From contig NTMA01000068.1 of the NCBI GenBank assembly GCA_002917075.1, forward strand, positions 124,001 to 188,000: a stretch of 64,000 nucleotides of DNA. Direction: 5' to 3'. This document shows positions 1 to 10,780 of this stretch, piece after piece. The translations under genes were made by a program, and so were the position numbers. How positions within the stretch are numbered: position 1 is the first letter of the stretch; every line of letters begins with the position of its first letter. The notes below the pieces were generated by a model. It was not told the DNA's origin, searched no databases, and was given only the letters and a program-made list of their open reading frames with translations. Origin of the DNA: Hawksworthiomyces lignivorus. Taxonomy: Eukaryota > Ascomycota > Sordariomycetes > Ophiostomatales > Ophiostomataceae.

Positions 1-2
1 AT

Positions 3-476
3 GGAAAGGCAAACGGGACGTTTAAGAGCATTGACAAGCGAGTAGCCAAGCTCGTTGCCGACTTTGAGACTCTGTCAGAGTCGTCCACAATCCGGGCCAC
101 CAACAGCTACGACAAGGCCAAGAAGACGCGCGAGTCAGTCGGCAGGTCGCGCATGGAGCTCGAGAGTCTATGCAAATCGGCCGATGCCATGTGGAATGAG
201 CACCGCAGCAAGTGCTTTGTGCAAAGCAACTCGGCTCACGACTCTGTGCTCTCGCCTGAGTACCAAGCAAAGGTCGAGGCGGCCGTTCGAAAAGCAGTGG
301 ACGTCGCGGGTTATTGCCAGACGCTGGGCCGAAAGGCCAAGGGGATCGAGGAGGACCTATCCGCTCAAGAAAAGTTGAAGGTGTTGACATTGAAACACCC
401 AGTGATATTTGCGGCACTGAGGGCTTTGGTCAAAGTTGGATCTCATGGCTTGTTTGATGTCGGAGATTTCGTCTAA
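3..476 (+). CDS. Unrecognised protein, 3' end only
   Basis: This is the last 157 codons of a gene that starts before the window. The frame beginning at base 3 is open from the window edge to TAA at 474-476. The peptide is largely helical and charged, with a SIDKRVAKLVADFETL-like start, a Cys/Trp/His segment in the middle (SADAMWNEHRSKC) and a hydrophobic C-terminal part (KHPVIFAALRALVKVG). I do not recognise the family, and no catalytic motif is visible. It converges with the dehydrogenase that ends at 854. Both the frame and the real coding status rest on the open frame alone, so this could also be the tail of a pseudogene. Confidence 0.45.
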   Translation, partial: GKANGTFKSIDKRVAKLVADFETLSESSTIRATNSYDKAKKTRESVGRSRMELESLCKSADAMWNEHRSKCFVQSNSAHDSVLSPEYQAKVEAAVRKAVDVAGYCQTLGRKAKGIEEDLSAQEKLKVLTLKHPVIFAALRALVKVGSHGLFDVGDFV

Positions 477-853
477 GCTAAGAGAATATTGTTGTGCTTT
501 CAGTCATTGGGGCAGCGGACTCCAACATGTTTGTTACAACAGATGTCAACGAAAGCACAATTAAGCACCGCGGCAATTTTTTTTTTATTTGTGATACTGT
601 ATCTGTGTTGAACGGATCTAACTCTGCTAGTAAGACCAAAAATACCTGTCAACTACCAACAACAAGAGCATCTGGGAATGGTTTTCTGTCAGCAGTGTTC
701 CAAGACGTTTCATATTGTTTGGCAGAGCTGTCTAAGCTGTATAGAGTTATCAGATTCCTTACACTGGCGAAAGATCAAGAGCGAAGGAGCATGATGTCGT
801 AATTTTGATTCAAAACAAAGTAGAGACTGTCAAGTCTCATATACGGCAATTCT
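477..853. other. Intergenic, no gene seen
   Basis: This is a convergent 3' region between the partial gene and the dehydrogenase. It contains a short T-run near 580 but no coding pattern that I can support. Confidence 0.6.
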
Positions 854-1766
854 CTACCAGGGCAGCTGAAGCGGCGTTGGCAGATTCTGGCCAAGGACTG
901 GTTCGGCCGTGCCAATGTCCCGTGGCCCGCGGGGCGCCCAGTACTGGCCTGTCTTGGAAATATCCAGGTTGTCGGTCCAGTCGATTAAGCTTTTCGCCGC
1001 CTCGTCCGGAGTAACGGCTTGGTACATCCACATTAGATACAAGGATGGTTACACGAGACACGAAAAAAAAAATGATACTCACCACCACCGTCATCCCAGT
1101 ACTTGTCGAACCCAACCCCCGCCGTCATCTCAGTGCGCATAAAACCTGGGTGAATGATAGAGATAATGACGCCGGCCGCTTTCAGATCCAAGCTCAGCAG
1201 CTTGCCTGCCATATTGAGAGCGGCCTTGGAGGCGTGGTGCGCGTAGTTGCCACCGCCTTCCTTCTCGTGTCGGAGGGCGATGCTGCCAGCCTCTGACGAC
1301 ACCAGCACCACCTTGGTTCCCGCACGGAGCAGCCCCGCCTGGTAGAGTGAATGCACGATAAATACCGGCGCGATCGAGCTGGTCGTGTACATGCGCACCT
1401 CCTCGTCCCAGTTAGGACCCTTTGTGCCAAGATCCTCTGTCGAGAAGTGGCCAGCCGAGATGATCTGTGACGTTGGTAAGCTCCGCAGCTCCTGAAATAC
1501 GCTGAGATAAAATGCTAAATTGTCCGTACCACTGCATCCAAGGGACCAGAGCTCTTCAGATGTTCCGCGATGTTGGAGCCAACATTCTTTTCCATCAAGT
1601 CCACGTTTGGAATCCACCGAACACCTGCTGGGAAGCTTCCCGCACTATGGTTCTCCGCGGACCTAGTCGTTCCGTACACGGTCCGTCCGGCCTCGACATA
1701 CTGCTTTACAAGAGAGGCGCCGAGGCCGCGCGTTGCTCCAATAACAAGGACCGGTGCGTGCGACAT
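854..1766 (-). CDS. Short-chain dehydrogenase/reductase (SDR), 260 aa
   Basis: A predicted NAD(P)-dependent oxidoreductase with exons 1766-1530, 1464-1083 and 1017-854. Both introns are 65 bp and the phases join cleanly. The Rossmann cofactor motif GATRGLG is at residues 10-16, the catalytic-serine region VSSEAGS is near 135-140, and HASK places the lysine at 159. The residue four before that lysine, normally tyrosine, is His155; the nearest tyrosine is 153. The usual NNAG motif reads IISAG. The C-terminus (GQYWAPRGPRDIGTAE...) looks like a fungal SDR subgroup with a conserved tail. The gene is divergent from the HET gene at 2555 and close to two methyltransferases, so a role in small-molecule tailoring is possible but unproven. 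The substrate is unknown. Confidence 0.88.
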
Positions 1767-2554
1767 GATTTCGCTTAGTTTTCTGATGAGGTCGAATAAT
1801 GGTGCGGTGGCTACAATGTCAGCCGTTGAGTTGCAGACCCTCTCCCAGATTGATGATGTAATTTTTCTACGTCCTCTCGCGATCTATAGCGCTGATAGAG
1901 TACCTGTCTTGTCTTCTTAGTAAGCACAATTCTTGTTTTGTCGGCCGCTGCGCAGTGGCTCGCCAGTGGCGGGATGTGAAGCTTATCTCCCCAGAGCAAC
2001 AGCCACAAACTGACTTGAATTGAACCCCTCGGCCTAGTCTAAAAGCTCACTTGATAGCCCCGGCCCAGCCTCAGCTAGCTTTACGGCCAAGCAAGCTCAA
2101 TAAGATCGGAGGACAAATAGAGGCCGAGAATGAAAACGTCATCGGTGATATCCTCAGCTGTATATTGTATACATCTTCCGTGCGACATGCCATGTTCACG
2201 CTGTGAAATATGTACTTCAGTTGCGCAGTCACGATACAACGTAAATTTGGTTCCTCATTTCATCTTCTGTATAGTGGGTATAGAATGAAGATACTTTGGG
2301 TTACAGAGACAGCTGGAGCTGGCGGTCCGTGTCTTATATGAGCAAAAAGTGTACACAGAAATTCGATCTCTTCTTGGTCTTGAGCTTTAAGTCAGGTTTA
2401 GATACAAAGAGTGCCATCATACGTAAAATGACTCCAGTAGACAATAGGAGAAATAATTTGTTAACCAGGAAAGGCGGTTGCATTACAGGAGGTCAAAATT
2501 GCTGACCCAAGAAGCTAGACGCAGTGAGATGGTGTAGACCCCTCTGTCCACGAA
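1767..2554. promoter_or_regulatory. Divergent promoter region, SDR / HET gene
   Basis: 788 bp between two divergently transcribed starts, so it must hold both promoters. There is no supported gene and I could not identify a specific factor site. Confidence 0.4.
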
Positions 2555-4933
2555 ATGCGCAATGAAGCTAAAAGAAGCCTGGTCCAATCCGCACCTAAGC
2601 TCCGACGAAGAGATGACAAGAAAATAACTCGCCAGCACCGTATTCAGATTATTCGACTTTCAAAGTCTGAGCTCAATGCTTTGCTGGATTTTATCAAGAA
2701 GTTAAGGAAGGAGAAGTACATCGGCACATACAAGGATTGTGCGATGGCTCGAGAAGTGTCGCGCAGGCTGTGTTTGAAATGCCGAGGCGTTGGCCACTCT
2801 GCGTCTAGTTGCTCGTCCACAGGGTGGAAGAACGATCCGTTCAGCTGGTTTCTCTACCGCGAGCAAGCAGACCGGGAAACTTGGTCTCCTCCTATGAATA
2901 ATGCAAACCCTCTGTGCGATCGGTGCCAAGATTTAAATCTGCTTCAGCTGCTGCAGAAAAAGATGCCATGGGAGACCGCCGCTGAAATGGACGAGGTTTT
3001 CAGAAGTGGCACCCACGAATTCCTGAAACTGGGCACAGCGGAGACTGTAGAATTCTTAGAAGACTGCCCTCTCTGTAGCTGTCTCTTTGCCCTCACACCA
3101 AGCCCAAGCTCTTCCTCGCAGGATGTATTTCTTCTCACAGACTGGACAATGGATAGGCTGGCGGGCGAAACAGCAACGGTCAGGGACAAAGAGGGGTGGT
3201 CGACCTTTGCAAAATGTCTCCTAGTGACCCTTGGGGGCGACTATCCGATGGAGTTCTCAACAAGAGTTCACCGGGGAGATGCGCTAGCCATGCTGAACGA
3301 AGATGCTCCCGACAGCTCACTTGGCGGAAGACTCATACATCCAACACAGCTGGACATTGGCATGATTCAAGGATGGCTGTCATCGTGCATCAAGTCCCAT
3401 GGTGCGAAGTGCACCCCCGAATGGAGCGAGAATCTGCGAGGAGCGAAGATGGTGGACGTGGTTACGCGGCGAATCGTCGAGGCTCCTGTATGTGATTTCA
3501 ACTATCTTGCCTTGAGCTATGTCTGGGGCGATGTCAAGCAGAAAGCATACAAAGTTGGAGCAGAACTGGAAGCACTACCTCGGACAATTGACGATGCCAT
3601 AGAACTCACCCGCAGAATGGGACACCGGTACATCTGGATCGATTCTCTCTGTATCGACCAAGAAGACGCAGCTGACAAGGAGTACCAGATCGAGAGAATG
3701 GGCGAGATCTACCTCGGGTCCTATCTTACCATAATTGCACTTTCTGGCACGTCTGCGAATTCCGGTCTCCCGAGACTTGGCGCAAACTCCAGCATGATAG
3801 CACAAATATCCTGCACCATCGACGGCAAGCGCCTGGTGGGCCTTATGCGCACTCTCTCGCAGCAGATCTGGCGGTCTCCCTGGGGATCCAGGGCATGGAC
3901 GCTGCAAGAAGGCCTCCTGTCGCCCAGATGCCTGTACATAAGCAGCCACCAGATGTACTTTGAGTGCAGTGGAATGCAGTGCTGTGAATCTCTAAACGAC
4001 ACCAACTCTTGGGCCCACAACTTCCGGATCGACATTGAGCAAAACGTGGGGGGATGGCTTGCGTCCAAAGTAGGCGACGGATGTCTGAGAAAGCCGACTG
4101 ATATCCCGACGCAGCGACTAGAGCGTTACGGCAGCAAACTCACCTTGTACAGCTCCCGGCATATGACGAACAGCGCAGACGGTCTGAACGCTTTCTCTGG
4201 CATCCTGAAGTTTCTTGAGAGAATGTACACAAAGGGATTCTACTGCGGCCTTCCGTTGGAGGATTTCCAATGGGGCCTGATGTGGGCGGCCAAGGGGCGC
4301 TCCAAACGTCGCTCAGGATTTCCAAGCTGGTCGTGGGCGGGATGGCAGGGAGGACTGTGGCCCGGGTACCCCTCCGACCACACCAAACCTCACCAATACG
4401 CCGTTCAGCTTACCGCGCATAGGCTCCGCGATGGCAAACCAGACCAACTATTCAGTTCATCACACTCGGAAACCTTCTCAAACGACCCCATTACACGGAT
4501 AGCCAAGAAGTCGCAAGGTCCGCCGTTGTTCAATCCCGAGCAGCATCCTCATGCAGAGGGAAAGCACTACTTGCATCTAGATGCTGTTACGCTGCGGTTC
4601 AAATTCGACTTCTCGTGGCCTATGGAAGAGTCAACAAAACAATATGGCATTTGGAGTTACTTTGTTTATCCCGTTGGACAATTTAAATGTTTCATCAAAA
4701 TCATGAGTACAGATCCTGAGATCGACAGATCTCAAACCACGCAAGATGAAACGTTTCTTCTCCTCGCCCGAGATGCACGCCTTGGACTGGTGTACCATCA
4801 CTTGCTACATATAGTACCTGTTGGAGACGGTACTATGGAACGCGGAACGGTGCTGGAGCTCGTAGTACCTGAGCGTTATTTGTACATTCTCGAGGATCTA
4901 CAACCGAAGATGGAGTATATCATCTTAGCATAG
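2555..4933 (+). CDS. HET-domain protein with N-terminal CCHC zinc knuckle, 792 aa
   Basis: A single open frame with no intron. The heterokaryon-incompatibility domain is clear: LALSYVWGD at 318-326, YIWIDSLCIDQ at 359-369 and SRAWTLQE at 445-452. Proteins with this domain act in fungal non-self recognition and cell death. Upstream there is a basic N-terminus and a zinc-knuckle spacing C-x2-C-x4-H-x4-C at C73, C76, H81 and C86. A second Met at residue 114 (base 2894) precedes LCDRC, which is how such proteins often begin, so translation from there would give a 679-aa protein without the knuckle. The frame is open from 2555 throughout, so I chose the longer start. The C-terminal half has no further domain that I recognise. 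Confidence 0.9.
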   Translation: MRNEAKRSLVQSAPKLRRRDDKKITRQHRIQIIRLSKSELNALLDFIKKLRKEKYIGTYKDCAMAREVSRRLCLKCRGVGHSASSCSSTGWKNDPFSWFLYREQADRETWSPPMNNANPLCDRCQDLNLLQLLQKKMPWETAAEMDEVFRSGTHEFLKLGTAETVEFLEDCPLCSCLFALTPSPSSSSQDVFLLTDWTMDRLAGETATVRDKEGWSTFAKCLLVTLGGDYPMEFSTRVHRGDALAMLNEDAPDSSLGGRLIHPTQLDIGMIQGWLSSCIKSHGAKCTPEWSENLRGAKMVDVVTRRIVEAPVCDFNYLALSYVWGDVKQKAYKVGAELEALPRTIDDAIELTRRMGHRYIWIDSLCIDQEDAADKEYQIERMGEIYLGSYLTIIALSGTSANSGLPRLGANSSMIAQISCTIDGKRLVGLMRTLSQQIWRSPWGSRAWTLQEGLLSPRCLYISSHQMYFECSGMQCCESLNDTNSWAHNFRIDIEQNVGGWLASKVGDGCLRKPTDIPTQRLERYGSKLTLYSSRHMTNSADGLNAFSGILKFLERMYTKGFYCGLPLEDFQWGLMWAAKGRSKRRSGFPSWSWAGWQGGLWPGYPSDHTKPHQYAVQLTAHRLRDGKPDQLFSSSHSETFSNDPITRIAKKSQGPPLFNPEQHPHAEGKHYLHLDAVTLRFKFDFSWPMEESTKQYGIWSYFVYPVGQFKCFIKIMSTDPEIDRSQTTQDETFLLLARDARLGLVYHHLLHIVPVGDGTMERGTVLELVVPERYLYILEDLQPKMEYIILA

Positions 4934-5384
4934 ATGCTATGTATTCGATATAAATAATATTTCCGGGGTATGAATGGCTGACAAAATAGATTCAGATAAG
5001 TCACAAGCGTAGATGAACGTAGTAATTTATCGGAAGCCACAGATGACTTTGAGGACATCCTTAGATCTAGTTCGTAGGTTCCAAGTAAAGATCGCAGCAT
5101 TCATATTCTAGAGAAAAACAAGAAGCGAGGTAGTTCTCACAAGATACAGTCATGTATATTGGATCGCTGCTCTCACCTACATCGTTGCTACGATTTTCTA
5201 GATTCCCCTGGACTATGGCTTTCATAACGAGGCATATAATAAATATATATACTTGGAGATACGTTCGCAGTAAAATCGTTCTCGGACGGAAAACGGATAG
5301 GCGGTGACGACAACCTCTTCCATCCTTCTACACGGAACTATTACATGCTGGACTTTAATTTACACTGTGCTGTTGTCCCATCTC
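4934..5384. other. Intergenic, convergent 3' ends
   Basis: AT-rich sequence with several AATAAA-like stretches (for example around 4950 and 5240) between the HET gene and the O-methyltransferase. No gene is seen. Confidence 0.5.
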
Positions 5385-6699
5385 TTACTGCTTCAATTTG
5401 GCTTCGATGATGACGGTCCGCCCGACGCTGGCCGGGTAGATCTTGACGAGCGTCAGGCCGGCGTATTCGAAGATCTCTTCAAAGTCGGCCACCTTCTTCT
5501 CCTGGCCGGTCATGCACAGGAGTGCTAGATCAAGCCAATAGAGGTCCGCATTCTCATGGACCTCGACGGTGTCGGGGACTAGCATGTCACAAACTAAGAG
5601 ACGCGAGTCGGGGCCCATCGCCGACGCAGTATTCTTGACGAATTCCTTGCAGACCGGTACGTAGAAATCGTGGAGAAAGCGGCGCATGAGATAAATGTGT
5701 GCGTCTATTCTCGAGAAAGAAATCGTTAGCAGATCAAAAAAGGAGAAGAGTCGAGGGACAAAGAAGCACATTAAAGAAAAGGGAGGAGAGAGGAGGGGTA
5801 AAATGGTACGTACTCTTTACAGGTTGGGGCGTGAAGGCGTCGTAGGTCATGAGCTCGAAGCCCGGGTAGTCCTCGGGCCTGAGGCGGTCGATGACGCCCG
5901 GCAGGTCCTGGAGGATGTACTTGCCGTCGAAGGCGCCGCCGAGGCTCTTCTGGATGGCGAAGCACGACTGGCCGCGGCCGGCGCCGACGTCGACGAGGAA
6001 GGGCCGGGCGGGCTCCTTCTCGACGGCGTCCTTGAGCGACTCAAAGGGAAACATGCCGACGACGGGCATGAGCTGGTCGACCATAGCCATGTTGGCGTTC
6101 CAGACGTCGCGGCGCTCCGGGTCCGGGTCCAGCTCGAGCAGCTCGTAGTACGACTTGCCGAGGTGCTCCTTGCCGACGGAGAAGACGGCGGGCGACTTGC
6201 GCAGGTCGAAGACGTCGTCGGGCGCGTGCGTCTGCAGGTACTCGGGCAGGTGGATCCAGGCGCGCGTGAACTCGAGCGTGATCATGAAGAAGGAGCCGAT
6301 GCCGAGCGGCTGCAGCACGCGCGAGCGGTCGTTGTGCGCGTACGTGTCCGGGGCCGTCTCGACGAAGACGCCCTGGTTGACGGCGACGCGGAAGATGCGG
6401 TGGATGACCGTGGGCGCGACGTTGGTGATGCGGGCGAGCTCCGCAGCCGTGATGGCGCTGCCGTCTTGGGGCACAGCGTGGTAGGCGCGGATGCCGAGGA
6501 TGGTGTGGAAGGCGCCAGCAAAGCCGAGCAGCTCAAAGAGGCGCGTCACCATGTCAATGGGCGTCTCGAGGGCGCTGCGCACGCTCTCCGTCTGCTTGAT
6601 GACGGCATTTTGCGCGAGCGGGCTGTCGTCGTACGCTTCGAGAGCGGCCACGAGCTTCTTCGCTTCCTCAAGAGCCTTGCTGGCTTTGGGGTGAACCAT
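5385..6699 (-). CDS. SAM-dependent O-methyltransferase, 401 aa
   Basis: Exons 6699-5814 and 5704-5385 with a 109-bp intron (GTACGT donor, AATAG acceptor). The N-terminal part (about 45-130) is a winged-helix dimerisation region typical of plant and fungal O-methyltransferases. The SAM site is LVDVGAGRG at 235-243. After the intron, RRFLHDF supplies the conserved His307, the candidate general base (LHDW-type motif). The length matches the roughly 400 aa usual for the family. Such enzymes methylate hydroxyls of aromatic polyketides and related metabolites; the substrate here is unknown. The ATG at 6699 is used because the open frame upstream of it looks like leader sequence. The gene is divergent from the LaeA-like gene at 7483. 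Confidence 0.92.
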
Positions 6700-7482
6700 G
6701 ACGGACGGCGGGGGCACAGAGCGGGGAAGAGCAAGAGAGACGAGAGAAAGAACAGTAAAGTATGGGCAGACTTGCGCTGACTCTGGCAGTTGCTGAGATT
6801 TGATTGACAATTCTTTTAGTGCTCGGGAATCGCATTGCTCAGGAAGGGTGAGATAACCGCCATGATGGCATCCTAGGGACGGGCGTGTCCGCCACATCCG
6901 CCATCTTTAATTCATGTAGCCCGGCAGGGGGAGCACTCATAATGGGGAGAGAAAGAGAGAGAGGGGTCAATTAGTGGGGTTTCTCGCACTCTCGTACGAA
7001 GGATGAGGAGTGTGGAAGTAGGCAAACATGAATCTAACCCAAAAGATCTCGAAATGCCTCGTTTCTTGTACATCAAGGTCAGGGTTAGCGATGGGCATCT
7101 GGCCAGTAAGATCCAGCAGCCATGTATGACAGCGGCCTGTGGCTAGTTCAGGGCTGCTCGTGCGCACATCTTTTGGGGGCTAGATCCTCTGCTGGACAGG
7201 CTGATTTGTCGCTGTCCAAAAAAAAGGGTGCCGTCCCCCACAGACGATCGTTTATGTCCAGCCCATTCCAGCCTGGCCTGACAAAAGTCCCCCAATCATC
7301 ACGTCTCACGCGTTGTCTCTGTGGGCTGAATTCTTCCTCCTCTACTGCCACAACTGCCAACCGAGAGAGAGTAATCACATCTGCATATACGTGAGCACGT
7401 CTTCGCATTTAGAGAGGCGACATTGAGCCCATTCCGCATCTACAAGAGCGACCGTGTCGTCCCGACTAGCAACGAAGACATC
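6700..7482. promoter_or_regulatory. Divergent promoter region, O-MTase / LaeA-like
   Basis: 783 bp separate two methyltransferase starts that face away from each other, so both promoters lie here. GA/CT-rich stretches are seen near 6950. No separate gene is supported. Confidence 0.4.
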
Positions 7483-9340
7483 ATGTCGTCGCCTTCCGCT
7501 CACCACGAAAACGAGGAGCCCGCCCTCGAGCCGGATCTCGTAAGTGTCCCTTCTTAGCCCAGACAGACATGTGGGCCAGAGCTTCATGGGGCGGACACAA
7601 GGCTCCATTGGCAGTGGGCTGCATTGTACCACCGCATCACACGCGACACTGCACTAACTGTGGACACCTCACAGGACCAACAAGGAGTCGAGGATGATGA
7701 GGTCAGTGCATTGTCTCTTTTGCGCATTTACCTTCAAGTCCTTCGTGCATTGCGGCATCTTTTCAATGGCAGTCAGAAGGCCAGGCCATTTGATTCATGG
7801 CTACTGAATGGGGAAAAGAGGGAAAGGAAGTAATCACTTTAAATAAATTTGGTGTCATCGCTACCGCGAACTAACGCCGCAGCAAATGCCGCCTAATCTA
7901 CGGCACCGTCCGGCCTTAAATTAGCTGATTGCGCTAGCGCTAGTGGGAAATCTCCACCTTTCGAGGCAGCTGGGTCGCTAACTTACGGCCCACGGCTGGG
8001 CGTCCGTTGCAGTCCTACGACTCCCAGAGTGACAGGTCGTCTCTGACGTCCCTGACGTCTTCTGTTTTGCGAGGCATGGTGGAGGGAGGCAGGACATATG
8101 CTGTCTACGGCAAAGAAGGTTAGACGCCCCCGGCACTTCAGGAGCGACCTTCTCCCAATCGAATGCTGATAATCAACTTAGAGTATGGATTGCCTATGGA
8201 TCAGGCCGAGCTTGAGCGCATCGAAATGGCGCACATCAAGTACTGTGCCCTGATTGGCAAGCACCGTTATTTGGCACCGATTTCGAATCCCCAGAAGATC
8301 TTAGACCTGGGCTGTGGGACTGGTGAGTCTTGTCTTGTCGGATCCCTGTGCTCATGCCACTGCTGTTGCGGCAGATGGTCTCTGCTAACGACCTCCTAGG
8401 AATATGGTGCATCGAAATGGCCGAAGAGTTCCCTGCCGCGGAGGTATGGTCATGTCGCCCAGCCTCTACGGGCTGTAGCGACGGTAACGAGGCTAACAGC
8501 AGCTGTGAAATAGGTCATCGGCACTGATATCAGTCCTACGCAAGACCAATGGTAGGCCCAGTCGACATGCATTACATGACTTGGCCATTGCAGCATTGTT
8601 CAGTATAGTCTCTAATGAGCTCCAATCCACAGGGTACCACCGAACTGCCAATTTGAGCTCGATGACGTCGAGCTAGAATGGATGTGGCCAAAGGACAGCT
8701 TTGACTTTATCTACTCGCGAGATCTGCTACTCGCCATCCGAGACTGGCCTGCTCTCGTCGACCAATGCTACACGTGCGCCCAATTCCATTCCTTGATTAC
8801 CCCTAACTGCCGCCATCCCGCTTCAGTGATTCTTCGTTGCTGGCATTTTATGGCATAGATTTCTTATTCATTTAAGTTTTTTAACTTTTTTTTCTTTCCG
8901 ACGCTAATGTCTCGCCTAGTCACCTCAAACCTGGAGGTTGGGTTGAGTTCCAGGCCATCGTAGGCCTTCTAGGTTGCGACGACGACTCCATCCCTGCGGA
9001 TTCCCAGCTGCGCAAGTTCTCCGACATGATGGAGACCGCATCCTCTAACTTCGGGGCCAGCCTCACTGACCCTATGCGGTGGAAGCGGTTTTTCGAAGAA
9101 CGGGGTTTCCAAAATGTCACTCAGAGGGTCTTTAAGCTACCTTTCAACCCCTGGCCCCGCGACCCACGCATGAAGCTGCTTGGTGCCTGGGAAATGGAGA
9201 ACCTCCTCAGTGGGCTGGAGGCGATGGTTCGGAGGATGTTCAATAAAGGCCTCGGCTACACGGACGAGGAGGTCGCTGTATTCCTGGCATTCTTGAGGCG
9301 CGAAATAAAGAACCCACAAATGCATGGGTATTGGCCATAG
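7483..9340 (+). CDS. LaeA-like class I SAM methyltransferase, 324 aa
   Basis: Eight exons: 7483-7539, 7675-7701, 8013-8118, 8182-8322, 8400-8443, 8514-8551, 8633-8773 and 8920-9340. All junctions are GT-AG and phases are consistent. The spliced product has an acidic/serine-rich N-terminus, then YGLPMDQAELERIEMAH and a methyltransferase core with ILDLGCGTGIW at 103-113, GTDISP at 128-133 and a HLKPGGWVEFQ strand near 186-196. This order is typical of the fungal LaeA/TAM-like family. LaeA itself regulates secondary metabolism, but most family members are uncharacterised and may be ordinary metabolic methyltransferases. Exon 2 is only 27 nt and intron 2 (311 bp) is long for this locus. Seven introns are many for a 324-aa protein. 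Confidence 0.9.
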
Positions 9341-10780
9341 TGAGTTGACCTAACGAGTTTACCCCTATCCGCTCCACTGCTGCATAGAGCTCTTCAACCG
9401 CGTCTGATCTTCTGCAAACAAACTCGGCTAACACAATATATCTGCCAGCTACGTAGTATATGCGCAGAGACCAACCGTAACCTCATAACTAGAGTGTCAT
9501 GACCTATAGTTGTGTCAAATCGAAAGGGGGAAAAGAATCCAATTACTCCATATTAATTCGAGGCATATATATTCAATTATATGCCCATGGGAACGGTCTC
9601 TATTTTGGTGAAAATAAAAGTGTAATGGTAGGATACGACATTTGCCTCTAAGCTCGAATTTGCCTCCACTTCTGGCATATTCTCCTTGTAGCCTTCTCTG
9701 CGTCCTCACTTGTGCCGGATAGGCCTCAGAAATATGAATCGACTCGATCCATCTTTAGCTTGGAACCGACACTCTCGATGACAAGAGCGAAGAGATAATA
9801 AGTGCCGGAAGATTTTGGCCGTTACCAAACGGAAGACTAGACGAACGGGAAGACGCGGCTTTGTGCTTCGGTATGTGTCTAGCTAGCGTTTGCTGGATGT
9901 CGCTTGCACGTTGTGCTGGGGGGGTTGGAATGTGGCAGCCCATATGCTTCCGATTGTCTTCTAGCAGAGGAGCATCTATTTGCTACCTTTAGAGTATATT
10001 TATTGCTTCTTCTCAACAATTCGAATTTAAAAAAGCTAAACCAGTCACAAGTTACCACTTCTGTCGCACCATCTCGTACTATTCATAAGAGCCAAGTAGC
10101 GACGGCTCCTTCGTGCTGCTATTCCAACCGTTCTACTACTCAGCTCTTCCACGTTACATTTCTATTTCACCTGCCCCAATTAACGCTGTGTTCTAAAAAG
10201 AAATACCTCCAGGAACGAGAGGGGGAAGAAGACCGGCGAAGAAGCAAAAGCTGGTAGCAACCAGACACTCTAGCCGTCCGATGACTCCTACGATGAGCGT
10301 ACAAGGAATAAGAGGAGCTGCGCATTCTGATGGATGGCGCTTTTTCTTCTCTTGATGCAAAAGGAACAAGATGCACGAGAATATCTGCATTGCGCAATAA
10401 TAATTAAATCTGTTTTCGATGCAGAGCCAACATGAGCTCCTCTCTGGATCGTGTAACAAAAATATAAACTAGAAAAATTCCCACGCTTTTTTTGGTTGAT
10501 ACCCCAAAAACCTGAAAACATTCATTCCCTCTTGTCCGGTTCTCCATTGCATGTCCTGTTGTTCTGTCTCGCCTCTCTCTCCTGTAAACAAACCCAAAAC
10601 ACCGGTTGCTGCTTTCAAGCTTTGCGGCTTCTGCTGCTGCTGCTTATGCTGCTGTTATTATTGTAATACATTCCCCAAATATAAAGGGGGGGTTCGACAT
10701 CCGTCGTAGTTCATCAGAGAAACTTTGCTCTGTCGAGTCTCCAAATTCAACTTTGGTCTTTGTTTCTTCTACTGTTTTCT
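9341..10780. other. Intergenic between accessory and core parts
   Basis: 1.4 kb without a supported gene, lying between the methyltransferase block and the MED14 3' end. Short open frames here have no recognisable motifs. Confidence 0.5.

Noticed and set aside
5695..6780. A 361-codon plus-strand frame across the O-methyltransferase.
   Set aside because: It is the antisense of a GC-rich real gene with Val/Leu/Asp bias typical of shadow frames; the minus strand has clear methyltransferase motifs.
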